From Sarcophilus harrisii (Eukaryota; Chordata; Mammalia; Dasyuromorphia; Dasyuridae), in NCBI RefSeq assembly GCF_902635505.1, contig NC_045427.1, positions 520,203,665 to 520,267,664 of the forward strand: DNA of 64,000 bases, written 5' to 3'. The notes below the pieces were generated by a model that was not told where the DNA came from, did not search any database, and saw nothing but the letters and a program-made list of their open reading frames with translations. Positions 11,529 to 23,500 of this stretch are shown piece by piece. How positions within the stretch are numbered: position 1 is the stretch's first letter; each line of letters starts with the position of its first letter. A program made the translations under genes and the position numbers.

Positions 11529-14500
11529 CTGAAAGACAAGAAAGGGGGATGAGTACATAGTGTGATGTTCCAGGAACAAGACAGGACAAGACATTTTCTA
11601 GTGTATTTCCAATGTAATACCTTTCTATTTTTACAAATGAGGAAATTGAGCCATTATTCTCTACTTTCTTAAGCACCCAACAACCTTACCCCATCTTCTT
11701 TTCTCCACATCTACAGAGCCTATTGGCAACCCTCAATCATCCAAAAGCTATCAAATGTGGATTATTCAGATGATAGGCTGCTACTATTCTGTATAGACCA
11801 GAAAAAAAGTTGGGGTGGGGTGGGATGGAGAGATCGTGTGCAGAAGTGGTCTTGAGATTTGAAAATGCTGATTGTTCACTAGAAATGCAATCTAGTGCCT
11901 TGCAACTGGCAGTAATTCAAATACAAAGAAGAATCGGGAACTGAGATTGCATCAAGGACTCCTCTGCCAAATCCAGGAATCAATGAGATGAGGGTTTAGC
12001 CATACTCAGTAATGGAATTTAATGGATTTCACTTTTCAATCCATCTGTAAATTCTAATCAATTCTATTTTAAGCAGCATTTTAAGTTCTGCAACATACTG
12101 TGTTCAAGAAAAAGTCAAATCGTTTTATCCTTTATAACAATAATGCAAATATCTCTTTTCAAAATGAACAAAGCAGAAAACAGAGAAATGGATCCTATTG
12201 TGCCAGAGCCTATAGATTTTTTTTTTAATTCTTTCAATCTAACTTGAAAATTAAGATTTCTCCTTACCCCACAGTGATGTCAAATATGTTGCTGCCCACT
12301 GAGCTGGAAACAGCCATATCTCCTAGGCCTTTCCTGGCAACAATAACACTTGTAATGAGGTCAGGAATTGAAGTGCCTGCTGCTAAGATTGTCAAGCCCA
12401 TAATCTCTTCAGAAATCCCAATTGTTTCACCAACCTAGTAAAGAAAGAGTAATAAGTATAGAAAACAAACCATGGCTATAGCTTTCTAAAAGCATTTATC
12501 ATTGACATTTAGGTACTTCCTATGTATTGAGCACTGTGGGGATCTGAAGATAAATAATAATTATGATAAAAATATAAATACATTTTATTTTAAAAAATAA
12601 TAAATAATAATTACTGCCTTCATGTAACTTAGAGCCTTAGGCAGAAGACCTTTCCTATTTTTAAGTCAATTTTTTATTACCAAACTTGTGAAGCAAAGAG
12701 GCTAACAATGAGCCAATGTAATATAATGATATTTTTTCCCAAATTAATAGTATTTTATTTTTCCAAATACATGCAAAAAGTTTTCAACATTTATCTTTAC
12801 AAAACCTTGTGTTTCCATTTTTTTCTCCCTCTCTCTCCTAGCTCATTCCCTCAGCACTTATAAGGGATGGGGGGAAGGAGGGCAGAGTATAGAGGGTCAC
12901 AGTCAGTGAGGAAACTCTGGGTAAGGTATAAGACCTTTCAGCCCAGAGCGAACCTGCTGACAATGTCTGGTTCACCTCCCCATCTCCCCTAAGGGCTCTC
13001 AACCTTCCTGAGAAGTCTGGGCGGTGACAACCTGTGTTGTAATTGAGGCAGAGGGATACCAGGTGGCAAACTACATACAATAGCAAGTTGTTCATGTGGT
13101 CCCACATGGGCAGTACATCCTGGGTACATGCCCAGTGTTTTTGTTAAATAAGGGTATGAGGGTATAAAGGGGGGAAAGACCTTGTAATAAATGGACTCCA
13201 TTCTTCCACCATCCTTGGGAGTTTTGCCTCATCACTTCTCCACTAGGAAGGTATATTTTAATCACCCCAGCATGGGGGCTCTAGAAAGCAACAGTTATGT
13301 TTTGTCACCCCAACGTGGGGGCTCTAGAAAGCAGAACACAACAGCAGAGGAGAAAGGATTGGCAACTTATTGTCCATCACATCACCGAGAGAGGGGAAGG
13401 AGAAGGGATGTTCTCAGGACATCAGATAATTCTCCTCTTTTTAAAATGGGCTCTCCATGAGGCAGCTAGATGGTGCAGTGGGTAGAGCTCTGTCCCTGAA
13501 GTCAGGAGAACCTGAGTTCAAATCCAGCCTCAGACATTTAACACTTCCTAGCTGTGTGACCCTAGACAAATAAGTCACTTAATAATCCCCAACTACCTCA
13601 TGAAAAAAGGGGGTACTCTCCACACTGCCCTACCTGAACACTGTCTCCACATCTCCACTAACTGCAAGCAGAACCAATATTATCAAAGTAGCACCATAAC
13701 CAGGAGCAGTTATTTTCTCTAGGATCACAGGTGTATAACTAGAAAGAACCTTGGGAGACATCTATGTCAAGCTTTTTGTTTCATAGATGAAGAAACTGAG
13801 ATCCAGAGAGAGTGAGTAACTTGATTAAGTGAGATCGAGTCTCAAAGGAATTAAGCATCACAAGTGGGACTTGAATGTGGCTCCTCTAACGTCAGAACCA
13901 GGACTCTTCCCACTGTACCACAACTACTGTAAAAGGACCTTATGACCCAGTCATTTCAGTCTTAATCTGATTTTTCATGACCCCATTTGGGATTTTCTTG
14001 GTAGAGATACTAGAGCGTTTGCCATTTCTTTCTCTACAGATGAGCAAACAGAGTTAAGTGACTTGTCCAGGGTTGCACAGTTAATCAGGATTTGAGGCCA
14101 TATTTGAAACTAAGGAAGATAAAACTTCCCCTAATTCCAAGCAGAGTGCTCTATCCACCATGCCATGCAGCTGAAAGGGCCAGTCCCTCAAAAGTCTGTT
14201 TACTTTCTATGTAAGAAAATCAGTAGTTCTCATCTGGAAAGTATTATATCATTGGAGATAATTTTATTTTCAAGTCTTCAGCGAGAATAATGAGAATTTA
14301 GAAAATTCATTTAGATTCTCAAAACCACAGTGATATGTAAGCCTTGGTTATTATATTCAGGAAAAGTCTGAACGGGAAAAAACGTTGATAGAGTTTCTGT
14401 TTACTGACCTGGTGAGCCCACCACACCATGAGGTATGAGAACATGGCTATCCACAGGATGGAGCCCAGAAATGTGATTACAAAGAACTTCTTAGATTCCT

Positions 14501-17500
14501 GTTGGAAAGTTTTTAGAAAAATAAGTGAAACAATATCATGAGACAGAAAGACTAAGGCATTTGGACCAAAAGTTACCAGTTTGTGCCAATGGCTACTTGA
14601 CAGGAGAAGAAGGAGTTTATTTTGCTAGGATTCAAATGATATGTGAATTGGAATCAGTATTGGACAGAGCCCTTGAGAATCTCCTCTGCCTGTCCTTTCC
14701 TATTTTTAAGTCAATTTTTTATTACCAAACTTGTGAAGCAAAGAGGCTAACAATGAGCCAATGTAATATAATGATATTTTTTCCCAAATTAATAGTATTT
14801 TATTTTTCCAAATACATGCAAAAAGTTTTCAACATTTATCTTTACAAAACCTTGTGTTTCCATTTTTTTCTCCCTCTCTCTCTCCTTCTCCCTCCCCTAG
14901 ACAACAAACAATCTGATATAGGTTAAATATGTGCAATTCTTCTAAATGTATTTCCATATTCATCATGCTGTAAGAAAAAGGGGAGGAGGGAGGGAAACAC
15001 ATGAAAGAAAAAAAAACAAGCATCAAACAAACAACGACAAAAAAAGATAAAAATGTCATGGTTTGATCCACATTCAGTCTCCATCTCTTTGATGCAAATG
15101 TCTCTTTCCATAATAAGTCTATTGGAATTACCTTGAATTACTTCATTGTTGAAAAGAGTCAATTCCATCCCAGTGACTCATAGTTTTAAACAAGAACAAA
15201 AAAGTTAATAAACACTTTTTTTTTAATTGCAGAAGTGATTTTTTTAGTGTAGTAAAAACATTTTTCAGTACTACAGAAAAAAATGTATAAATGACTTTAT
15301 AGCCTCCAAAAAACAATATCTCATATTGTATACTCAATATTGTTTGGAAAAGTCCCAATTATGAAACAATAATGAAAGGAAATATCTATTGTGCTCTTCT
15401 CCTAGATTCTCAAACTCCCTCCATCTATGCCAAATAAATATGCCAAGAAAGACATTTGCAATGTGAAGATTAGTCTCTAAGGGTCATATAAATACATTAC
15501 TTTTAAAAGGAAGACCAGAGACTGATATTCAATGGATGTCCCAAAATTTAGTCATAAGTGAACTTTGTAATTAAAAAAAAAAACAAGGAAAACATTATAA
15601 GGCAATTTTTCTCTTCCTAAAATCCTTTAGTCGGTATTTTGAAATATTCATAACCATACACTTTAAATGTCTTTAATTTAATTACCCCCTCAAAAAAACC
15701 CTAAAACTTCTTTATGAAAGATTATAGCAAAAATTTCATTCTTCCTTCTCAACTTTCACTTTCAATATGATGTTTTGACCTTTCCTTAATTTCCAAACCA
15801 CCTAGGAATCAAAAGAGTTCTTTGGAATTTTAAAAAAATTCTTTATCATATTTTCTTCATCATCTGTATGTAATAGTTCCTCTGTAGACCCCATGGGAAG
15901 TTAGAAAGAGAAGTTTGGAAGTGTAAAACATATATTTTTGACTCATAGTGACTTTATAGTCCAATAAAAATGCAAAGTCTTCAAATTAATGATTATCTAA
16001 CTATACCTCTTCTAAATTATATTTGGAAAGGTAGGGTTTTTTTTAACCTAAGTATAAGATTTGTCATTTATTGCTATTAAATTTTATCTTCTTTTTGAAC
16101 CTTAATTATTAACTATTCCAATTTATCATCTGCAAATTTAAGAAGCATACTATCTATTCCTTTATCCATATCATTGATAAAAATGTTGAATAGGGTAAAG
16201 AATAGCTATACAGATCACTAAAGACTTTTCTCTAGTCTAACACTAAATCACTGATAGATAGATACTCTTTGGATTCACAGAGCAGTTTTTGAAACAGAGT
16301 CCAAATGGAATTACATTAGGACATTATTTCTTCCTGGGAACTTGAGGTATCTAGAAGATAACAAAAGCTCTGTTTCAATATGATTCCAGGTACTAAGTTA
16401 CTCTTTCAAATCCCAAAGGAAACTTCAGAAAAACTTTTGCACTACTGATCATCTTTTGGAATAACTCTCCTTAGAAATGTCTCTAGGATTAAGACATACA
16501 TCTAATACCATTGAATCTATTGGTAGAATCTACCAATGAATCCCATTGAATTCTACTTACATGCAAGACTTAAACATTTAAAAGTATTAAAAAGATAAAA
16601 ATAAAATAAAGTTTTCTCTCAATTATAAAGGAAAGATGAATTGTTTTTCGATTCAACAAATGGGAAGAATTATTGGGGAAAATAATATTCTTTATGATAT
16701 AAAAATAAAAAAATTCTACATAGCAAAAATAATATTAAAAGAAAAATATTTATAGCAAATATAAAAGACAAATACTTGATCTTTAAAATGCATAAGATTT
16801 TGTCAAAAAGACATAGTGGTAATTCCTAGTCCATAATGAATAAATTGCCAAAGGATACAAAAAGACAATTTTGAAAAGAAGGAATATAATGGTGACCAAT
16901 CAGTTTACAACTGCTCAATCTCACTAAGAATCAAAGTCAGATATATTAAGATAACTTTGAGATAAAATTTCACACCCATCAAAGTGGCAAATATAATCAA
17001 AAGAAATTAAACTCGATTTTAGTAGGATTGTAGAAGAACATATATTCCACACATTTGTTGATGGAACTAGAGATTTATAGAATCATTTTAGAGCTCAGTC
17101 CAATAGTGGTGAAATAATCATGCTCTCTGACCCAACTGTTCCACTGATAGGAATATACAGTGAAAGTGTTGTTTGTTTAAAGAACTGGTATTCGGGGCAG
17201 CTAAGTGGTACATTGGATAGAGCACCAGCCCTGAAGTCAGGAGGACCTGAGTTCAAATTTGATCTCACACACTTAATACTTCCTGGCTGTATGACTCTGG
17301 GCAGGTCATTTAACCCCAATTGCCTCAGGGGAAAGGAAAAAAAAAACTGGTATTTACAATAATAAATACCAAATGTAAAATACTTGATTAACATACATTT
17401 TCTCAATTGATCTTCACCATATTTTTAAAAGTTAAGCAGAAAAAACATTATTTTCCCCATTTGAACTATGAGGAAACCCAAAGTCATATGATAATTAGTG

Positions 17501-20500
17501 GTGGTGATAAAAGTGGAACATAGGTTTTCCTGACTCCTGGACTTTTTCTATTACACCATATCACCTGGAAATATAGAAGAGTGTATTCGCTATTATGACT
17601 AATAATAATATTGTTATGATTTTCTAAATGCCTTCAAATTACTCTATGATCTCATCTTATCCTCCTAATAGCTCTGTGAAATTAAAGGGAACAAATGGCA
17701 TTTCCCTTTTTACAGATAGTGAAAACAAAGGCACAGGTTTTCAAATATTATCACTCTGGGAACCAGAACAAAATTCTATGACTCCTAACTCCTGCTTAAA
17801 GTATATTTAAGTCATACTCAGCTAATCTTTTATTTAAAGGGGTGTTTTTCTATGTGGTGAGGTCTCCAAAGTTGAAACTGTAACTTCAATGAATTTTTAA
17901 TCAGGGCCTCCTTTCAACTCTAGAATTTGAAATATTCTGCCCACAAACATGAGTGGATGCATCTACTCTGCCTCTCAGGGGTGAGCCCTGGACACCTGAA
18001 AACTTCCATAAGACGTCTTTAAGGGACAGGAGTACAAGCAGAGATATCTTACCGGTCTCCTGACATCTGGAACTGTCAGCCACAGAGGGAAAACGATGGG
18101 TAAAATGAAGAGATAAATGGCCTGTTTAGTTTTTGTTTCAGGCCATTCTAGTGTCAGAGGCTCCTCATTTTCTTCTTCCTCTTCCTCTTCATCTTCTTCC
18201 TCATCCTCATCCTCATCTTCACTGCCATCCTCACCTTCTTCTTCACCTTCTTCACCTTTTTCTTCACCTTCTTCAACTTTTTCTTCACCTTCTTCTTCAC
18301 CTTTTTCACCTTCTTCTTCATCTTTTTCTTCACCTTCTTCACCTTTTTCACCTTCTTCTTCATCTTTTTCTTCACCTTCTTCACCTTCTTCTTCACCTTT
18401 TTCTTCACCTTCTTCACCTTTTTCTTCACCTTCTTCACCTTTTTCTTCACCTTCTTCTTCAACTTCTTCTTCACCTTTTTCTTCACCTTCTTCTTCACCT
18501 TTTTCTTCACCTTCTTCTTCACCTTCTTCTTCACCTTTTTCTTCACCTTCTTCTTCAACTTCTTCTTCACCTTTTTCTTCACCTTTTTCTTCACCTTCTT
18601 CACCTTCTTCTTCACCTTCTTCTTCACTTTCTTCTTCAACTTCTTCACCTTCTTCACCTTCTTCTTCACCTTCTTCACCTTTTTCTTCACCTTCTTCTTC
18701 ACCTTCTTCTTCACTTTTTTCTTCACCTTTTTCTTCACCTTTTTCTTCACCTTCCTTTACACCTTCTTTTCCACCTTCATCTCTTTCTGCATCTCCCTCT
18801 CCATGGTCTTCTTTACTCTTCTTCTCTTCTTCCTCTATACCTTGACCTTGACTTTTCCCTTGAATTTCATCTCTGTCCTGTCCTTGGGGTTCATCTTCAT
18901 TTTTTTCTCCTTCTTCATTTCCATCCAGAACTTTATCTTTACCTTCACCTTCACCTTTATCCTCTCCTGCAGCAGCTGCATCCTCCTGCAAATCAAAATC
19001 AACATAAACATTGGTTAGGGACTTGAATCAACACATTCAGACTCCCAAATACCCAGCACTTCTGGTCTTTGGAACTTGTCACTTTAAAGCCTGAATATCA
19101 GTAGCAACCTGATCTCTTTTCCAAGTAGTTTTTTCCCTTATGCCATCTTCTATTTTTTCATAAATAACATGAAAGGTTTGGGCTGAATGATCTCTAAGGT
19201 TGCTCCAGCTCTTTCGGTAATTCTGTAATCTTCTGAAGCCTCATATTGAGTGTATATTTGGTCTCTCAAAAATATGTACTGAGTACTAAATATGTGCTAA
19301 AGGCATCATTTCCAGCACTTATATCTTGCTGTGGTGGAGTGGGGGTTTCACAGACTGATGCACTGACACTAATAAGTAGATATGATCGCACATATTTAAA
19401 GAGGACATTAAATAACAAAATATTAATATTAGTAAGTAGGGCTATTGACTAAGAATGGGAATGGAAGTGAAAATTGTATGTCTAGATCAAACACTAAATT
19501 TGAGAAAAAGAGATCTTTCTCTTTCTAATGGGAATTATCTGATGCTACCATATCTTTTTAAAGTAGTAGATATTTTAGAATCATAAAAAGTGGCTTTTGA
19601 AAAGCCACTCAATTCCCTAAGAGAACTTTTGAGTGGGATGTCATGAAGAAGGAGCACAATGGAGGTTTATGTTGGCAAAGCTCAGTTAATATATAAACAA
19701 AATTTATCAATTAAATGTGTATTTAAAGAGCTAAATATTTCAGGAAAATGGACCAGGATCCAAAGGAACAAGATTAGGACTTCCAGAAACCAAGGCTATA
19801 AGTCTGTCCAAGAAAGATGGAAGAGACCAATTTGAGAAAACTTGAAGCTCAGTGAAGAAATCTTGAGGACTAATCAATTCAACAAACATTTACTAAGTAT
19901 CTATTATGTTCAAGGTATTCTTCTAGGCCCTGACTCAGAGATTTCAAAGAAAAACCCTACCTTCAAGCTGTTGAAGAAGAGAAGAATATATAATATATAC
20001 CCACATCACTAAATGCAAGGTATTTGAGGAGGGAAAGATCCCCCAATAATTCAGAAGGATCAAAGAACACTTTGGGAAGATTTTTTCAGTAATTTTGAGG
20101 AGTATCTAACTCTTTATGACTCCATATGGGATTTTCATGGCAAAAGTAATTAAACTGGCTTATCATTTCTTTCTCCAGCCCATTTTACATATGAGGAAAC
20201 TGAGGCAAACAGGGTTAAGGTACTTGCTCAGGATCACACAAGTATTAAGTATCTGATGCTGGATTTGAACTCAAGTCTTCCTGACTCCAGATCTGGTGCT
20301 CTACCCAATATGCTGCCAGCTCTTGTTGTTGCTTCTTGTTGTTGGTTCTTTGTTTTCAAAGAGGACCTAGCTAACTGAGCCTTGAAGGAAGATAAGAATT
20401 TTGAGAGGGAGATATAAGGGAGAGGTGCATTCCAGGCGTGGGGGATGATTTCTACAAAGGAATGGGAGCAAGAGATGGGATGCTGAGTTTGAGAACTGGC

Positions 20501-23500
20501 AATCTGGTTTCACTGAATCATAGAATTTAAGAAGGTAAGTAATGTGAGATAAAGATGGAGGGAGATTTAGGACCCAGAGTATGGTTGGGCTTTAAATGCC
20601 AGGTTGAAGAATCCAGATGTTTTATTCTAGAAGTAAAAAGATACAACCGAAGGCATTCAAATAGATTAGTGATGGAATCAGAACCGTGCATTAAATAGAT
20701 TACTCTGGCAATCATGTAGAGGATGGATGGAGAAAGGCGAGACTAGAAGCAAAGGAAACTATTAGGAGTCTATAGCAATCCTCCAGGCAAGAGGTGATGA
20801 GGACTTGAATTAGGGTGATGGCTGGGTGAGTAGAAAAAAGGCACCCAATGCCAAGAGATGGTTATGAAAACAGAATCAACAGTACAAGGAAATTCATTGG
20901 TTGTAGAAAGATTCAAGGATGACTCAACAGGATAGCTACCTATGGAATTGCCATCCTCCATGAGAATTAGGTGGAGAGCACAGAACGGAAAAAAAAAGGC
21001 TAAGTACCCCTAATTGTGCCAAACAAGTCAATTATTTTGTCCCTAAGCCATAGAAAAGTCTTGTTTGGGTATAATTTCATTGAGTCAGTTTTCTTATTTT
21101 GTTTTATTTTTCCTTTAGGCAAGGATGGTCAGAGCACTAGTTATGTCTCAGAACTCCTAAAAGGTGAAAATATATAAGTAAAAAGCAGAATTTGGCCATG
21201 ATGATTAATTCTTTCTCATCTGAGGCATTTTCTCATAATGACTGTTCTAATTCATCGGGGGAATTATTCTGATCTGGTGAGAATGAGAGAAACCCCAGGA
21301 TATGCTGAAGGTATCATCAAGGTAGAACACGAAGTAGTACGAGTGGAGCCAAGGGGCAGCATGACAATATGCTCGGAATACTTTCTACAATACCTCAAGA
21401 ATTCATGACGACTATGGGCTGACCAGTGCAGATCAAAAATCCCCTAGCAACCTGGTGATCTTTAAAAGCTTCTTTGGCCAAGAATGGGATGAACCTTTCA
21501 GAACTCCACTGGATCTTGGAGAACAGACAGATGATGTGGATCCATGCTCAGAAACTTTTCTGACGTGATAGGGCATACCCAAACCTGCTTCCCTAGCCAT
21601 CAAAAGGGTGACCATCCCAGGGTCACTTACCATGATGAAACATTTATTGGGGTTGCATCTTAGGAAGGAAATACACTCAAGGATAGGAAGAAGTATGGCA
21701 TGAGCCTACAAACTGACTCCAGGCCAATGAGCAGAGTCCTCCCTCCTGTTTGGAAGACAACATAAAGTAATACATTCCTTACAGCTCCATCTAAAGATAT
21801 GATAACTCCAGAGGAATTACCTAGGAAGATTTCGATACAGTGGAAAAAATATTGTGTCCAGAGTCAGGGGTAAGGGGGTCTGGGTTCAAATCCCATCCTG
21901 GCTAAACACACTCCACTCCATTGATGACATTATTCCCTTGGGTCAACTAATCCCAATACTTTCCCAGTCTCCCCAATGCCCACATTCTTTCTTCACTCTC
22001 CACTAGCCCCATCCTCAATTTTCAAAATCTCTAATTTCTGTAGTCACAGCATATGTCAACAGGGAGATGGAGTAATGAGGGATTCCTTTCTCTCCCTCAG
22101 CCAACTCTATAATGAGGAGGTTGGACTTTGATAATTTATAAGGTCCCTTTATACTTTAAGACTCCCTGACTCTCAATTTAATGGTTTCTTTTCTGAATGG
22201 CTTATGTGTACAATCACCAGCAACAACTGTGTAACTCTGAGTATTTACCCAGAACCAATTGTATGCATAATGATGAAATAGATCCCAGACCTTCTTCCCC
22301 AAAATCTCTCTTCAGGAATTCAGCATTGTCTCATTGCTCAAGTTCTGATCTTTCCCAGAACAGAGGATCTAACGAATTCATTCACAATAAAGTGTTAAAG
22401 AGTAATATATTAATCCTCCCCTTGTACAATTGCATTTTAAAAGAGAATGTAAGGCGGGAGTCCCAATGGGGTTTTTTTGATGCGTTGCATCAAGGACCCC
22501 TTTGACAGGCTGGTGAAGCTTATGGACCCTTTTTTTCAAAATAACATTTTTCAATGCATAAAATAAAATACAGAAATATACAAAATAAGAAAAATAGATT
22601 GAAATATGTTTATCCACTTTTTTTAAAGCAAAGTCTTAGCCCCTCCTGGCCTTGGGCAACATATTTCTCAAAGGAATGAATCTCTAACAGGATTTTAGGC
22701 AAAAAAAAAAAAAGTAGGTAAGATTTGGTCCAAAGAAGTCTTCATCCCTAGAATCACATCACATAGGTGATTGAAACTACCTTCCAGAATGCAATAAACA
22801 CTGAACCTGGGTTCTAATCCAGGTTCTGACCCTAACTAGTTCTGAGATGGGATAGGAATTAGCTATGTAGTGTCCTTGATATAGGCAACTCCCAGGAGAG
22901 GAAATGTCCTCTACCAATGACAGTAGAAGACCATTTTCTTTGCAAATTATAGTCTAAGAGAGTTTCCTAGAACAATGAGAAGTTTGGTGATTTGTTCTGG
23001 GTCACACAATGAGTCCAGAATGAGTCAGAAGTTGGATCTCTGGTCTTTCTGACTTCAAGGTGGGATCTCTTAATGACTTCCTACCTCTTAAGTAGCTTTG
23101 GGACTTTGGACACAAAATTTAATTAAGTAAACTTTCTAGGACTTAAGGTTGCCAACATGAAAAATCAGAGGGCTGGACTTGGATAATTTCTAAGGTCCCT
23201 TCTTGCTTGCAAATGCTATAACTATGGCTCTACCTCCTAGTTCAACTATGTGACAAGTCTGGACCCAACCATACCTGCCCATCAAGGGTTGGTTCATCAT
23301 GATCTTTGGCAGCGCGCACAACAGAAGCTGGAGAAACTTTGACTGCTGGGAGCTCATCGGGCTCTGCAGGTTCTTCCACTTTAAAGGACAAAATGTGAAA
23401 GGACACAGGTTTGCATGATGCAGAGCAGCTGAAAGAATGGGAAGAGTCTGGGTAGACTCAGAGCAGACTCTGACTTCCTGCCTAGAGGTTTCAGGGTATC

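Noticed and set aside
13459-13608. tRNA gene suggested by A and B boxes
   Set aside because: The cloverleaf is not maintained and the body and tail are those of a SINE; the same holds for 17193, 24483, 35125 and 45024.
18154-18750. Minus-strand Lys/Val chain of 198 residues
   Set aside because: A shifted frame of the same SLC24A1 repeat.
18162-18765. Possible CRISPR-like array of short repeats
   Set aside because: Units are contiguous triplets without spacers and lie inside a vertebrate exon.
18117-19026. Long + strand open frames of Ser/Pro and Leu/His type opposite SLC24A1 exon 5
   Set aside because: They are the complement of the Glu-rich minisatellite; no splice context, no domain, composition only.
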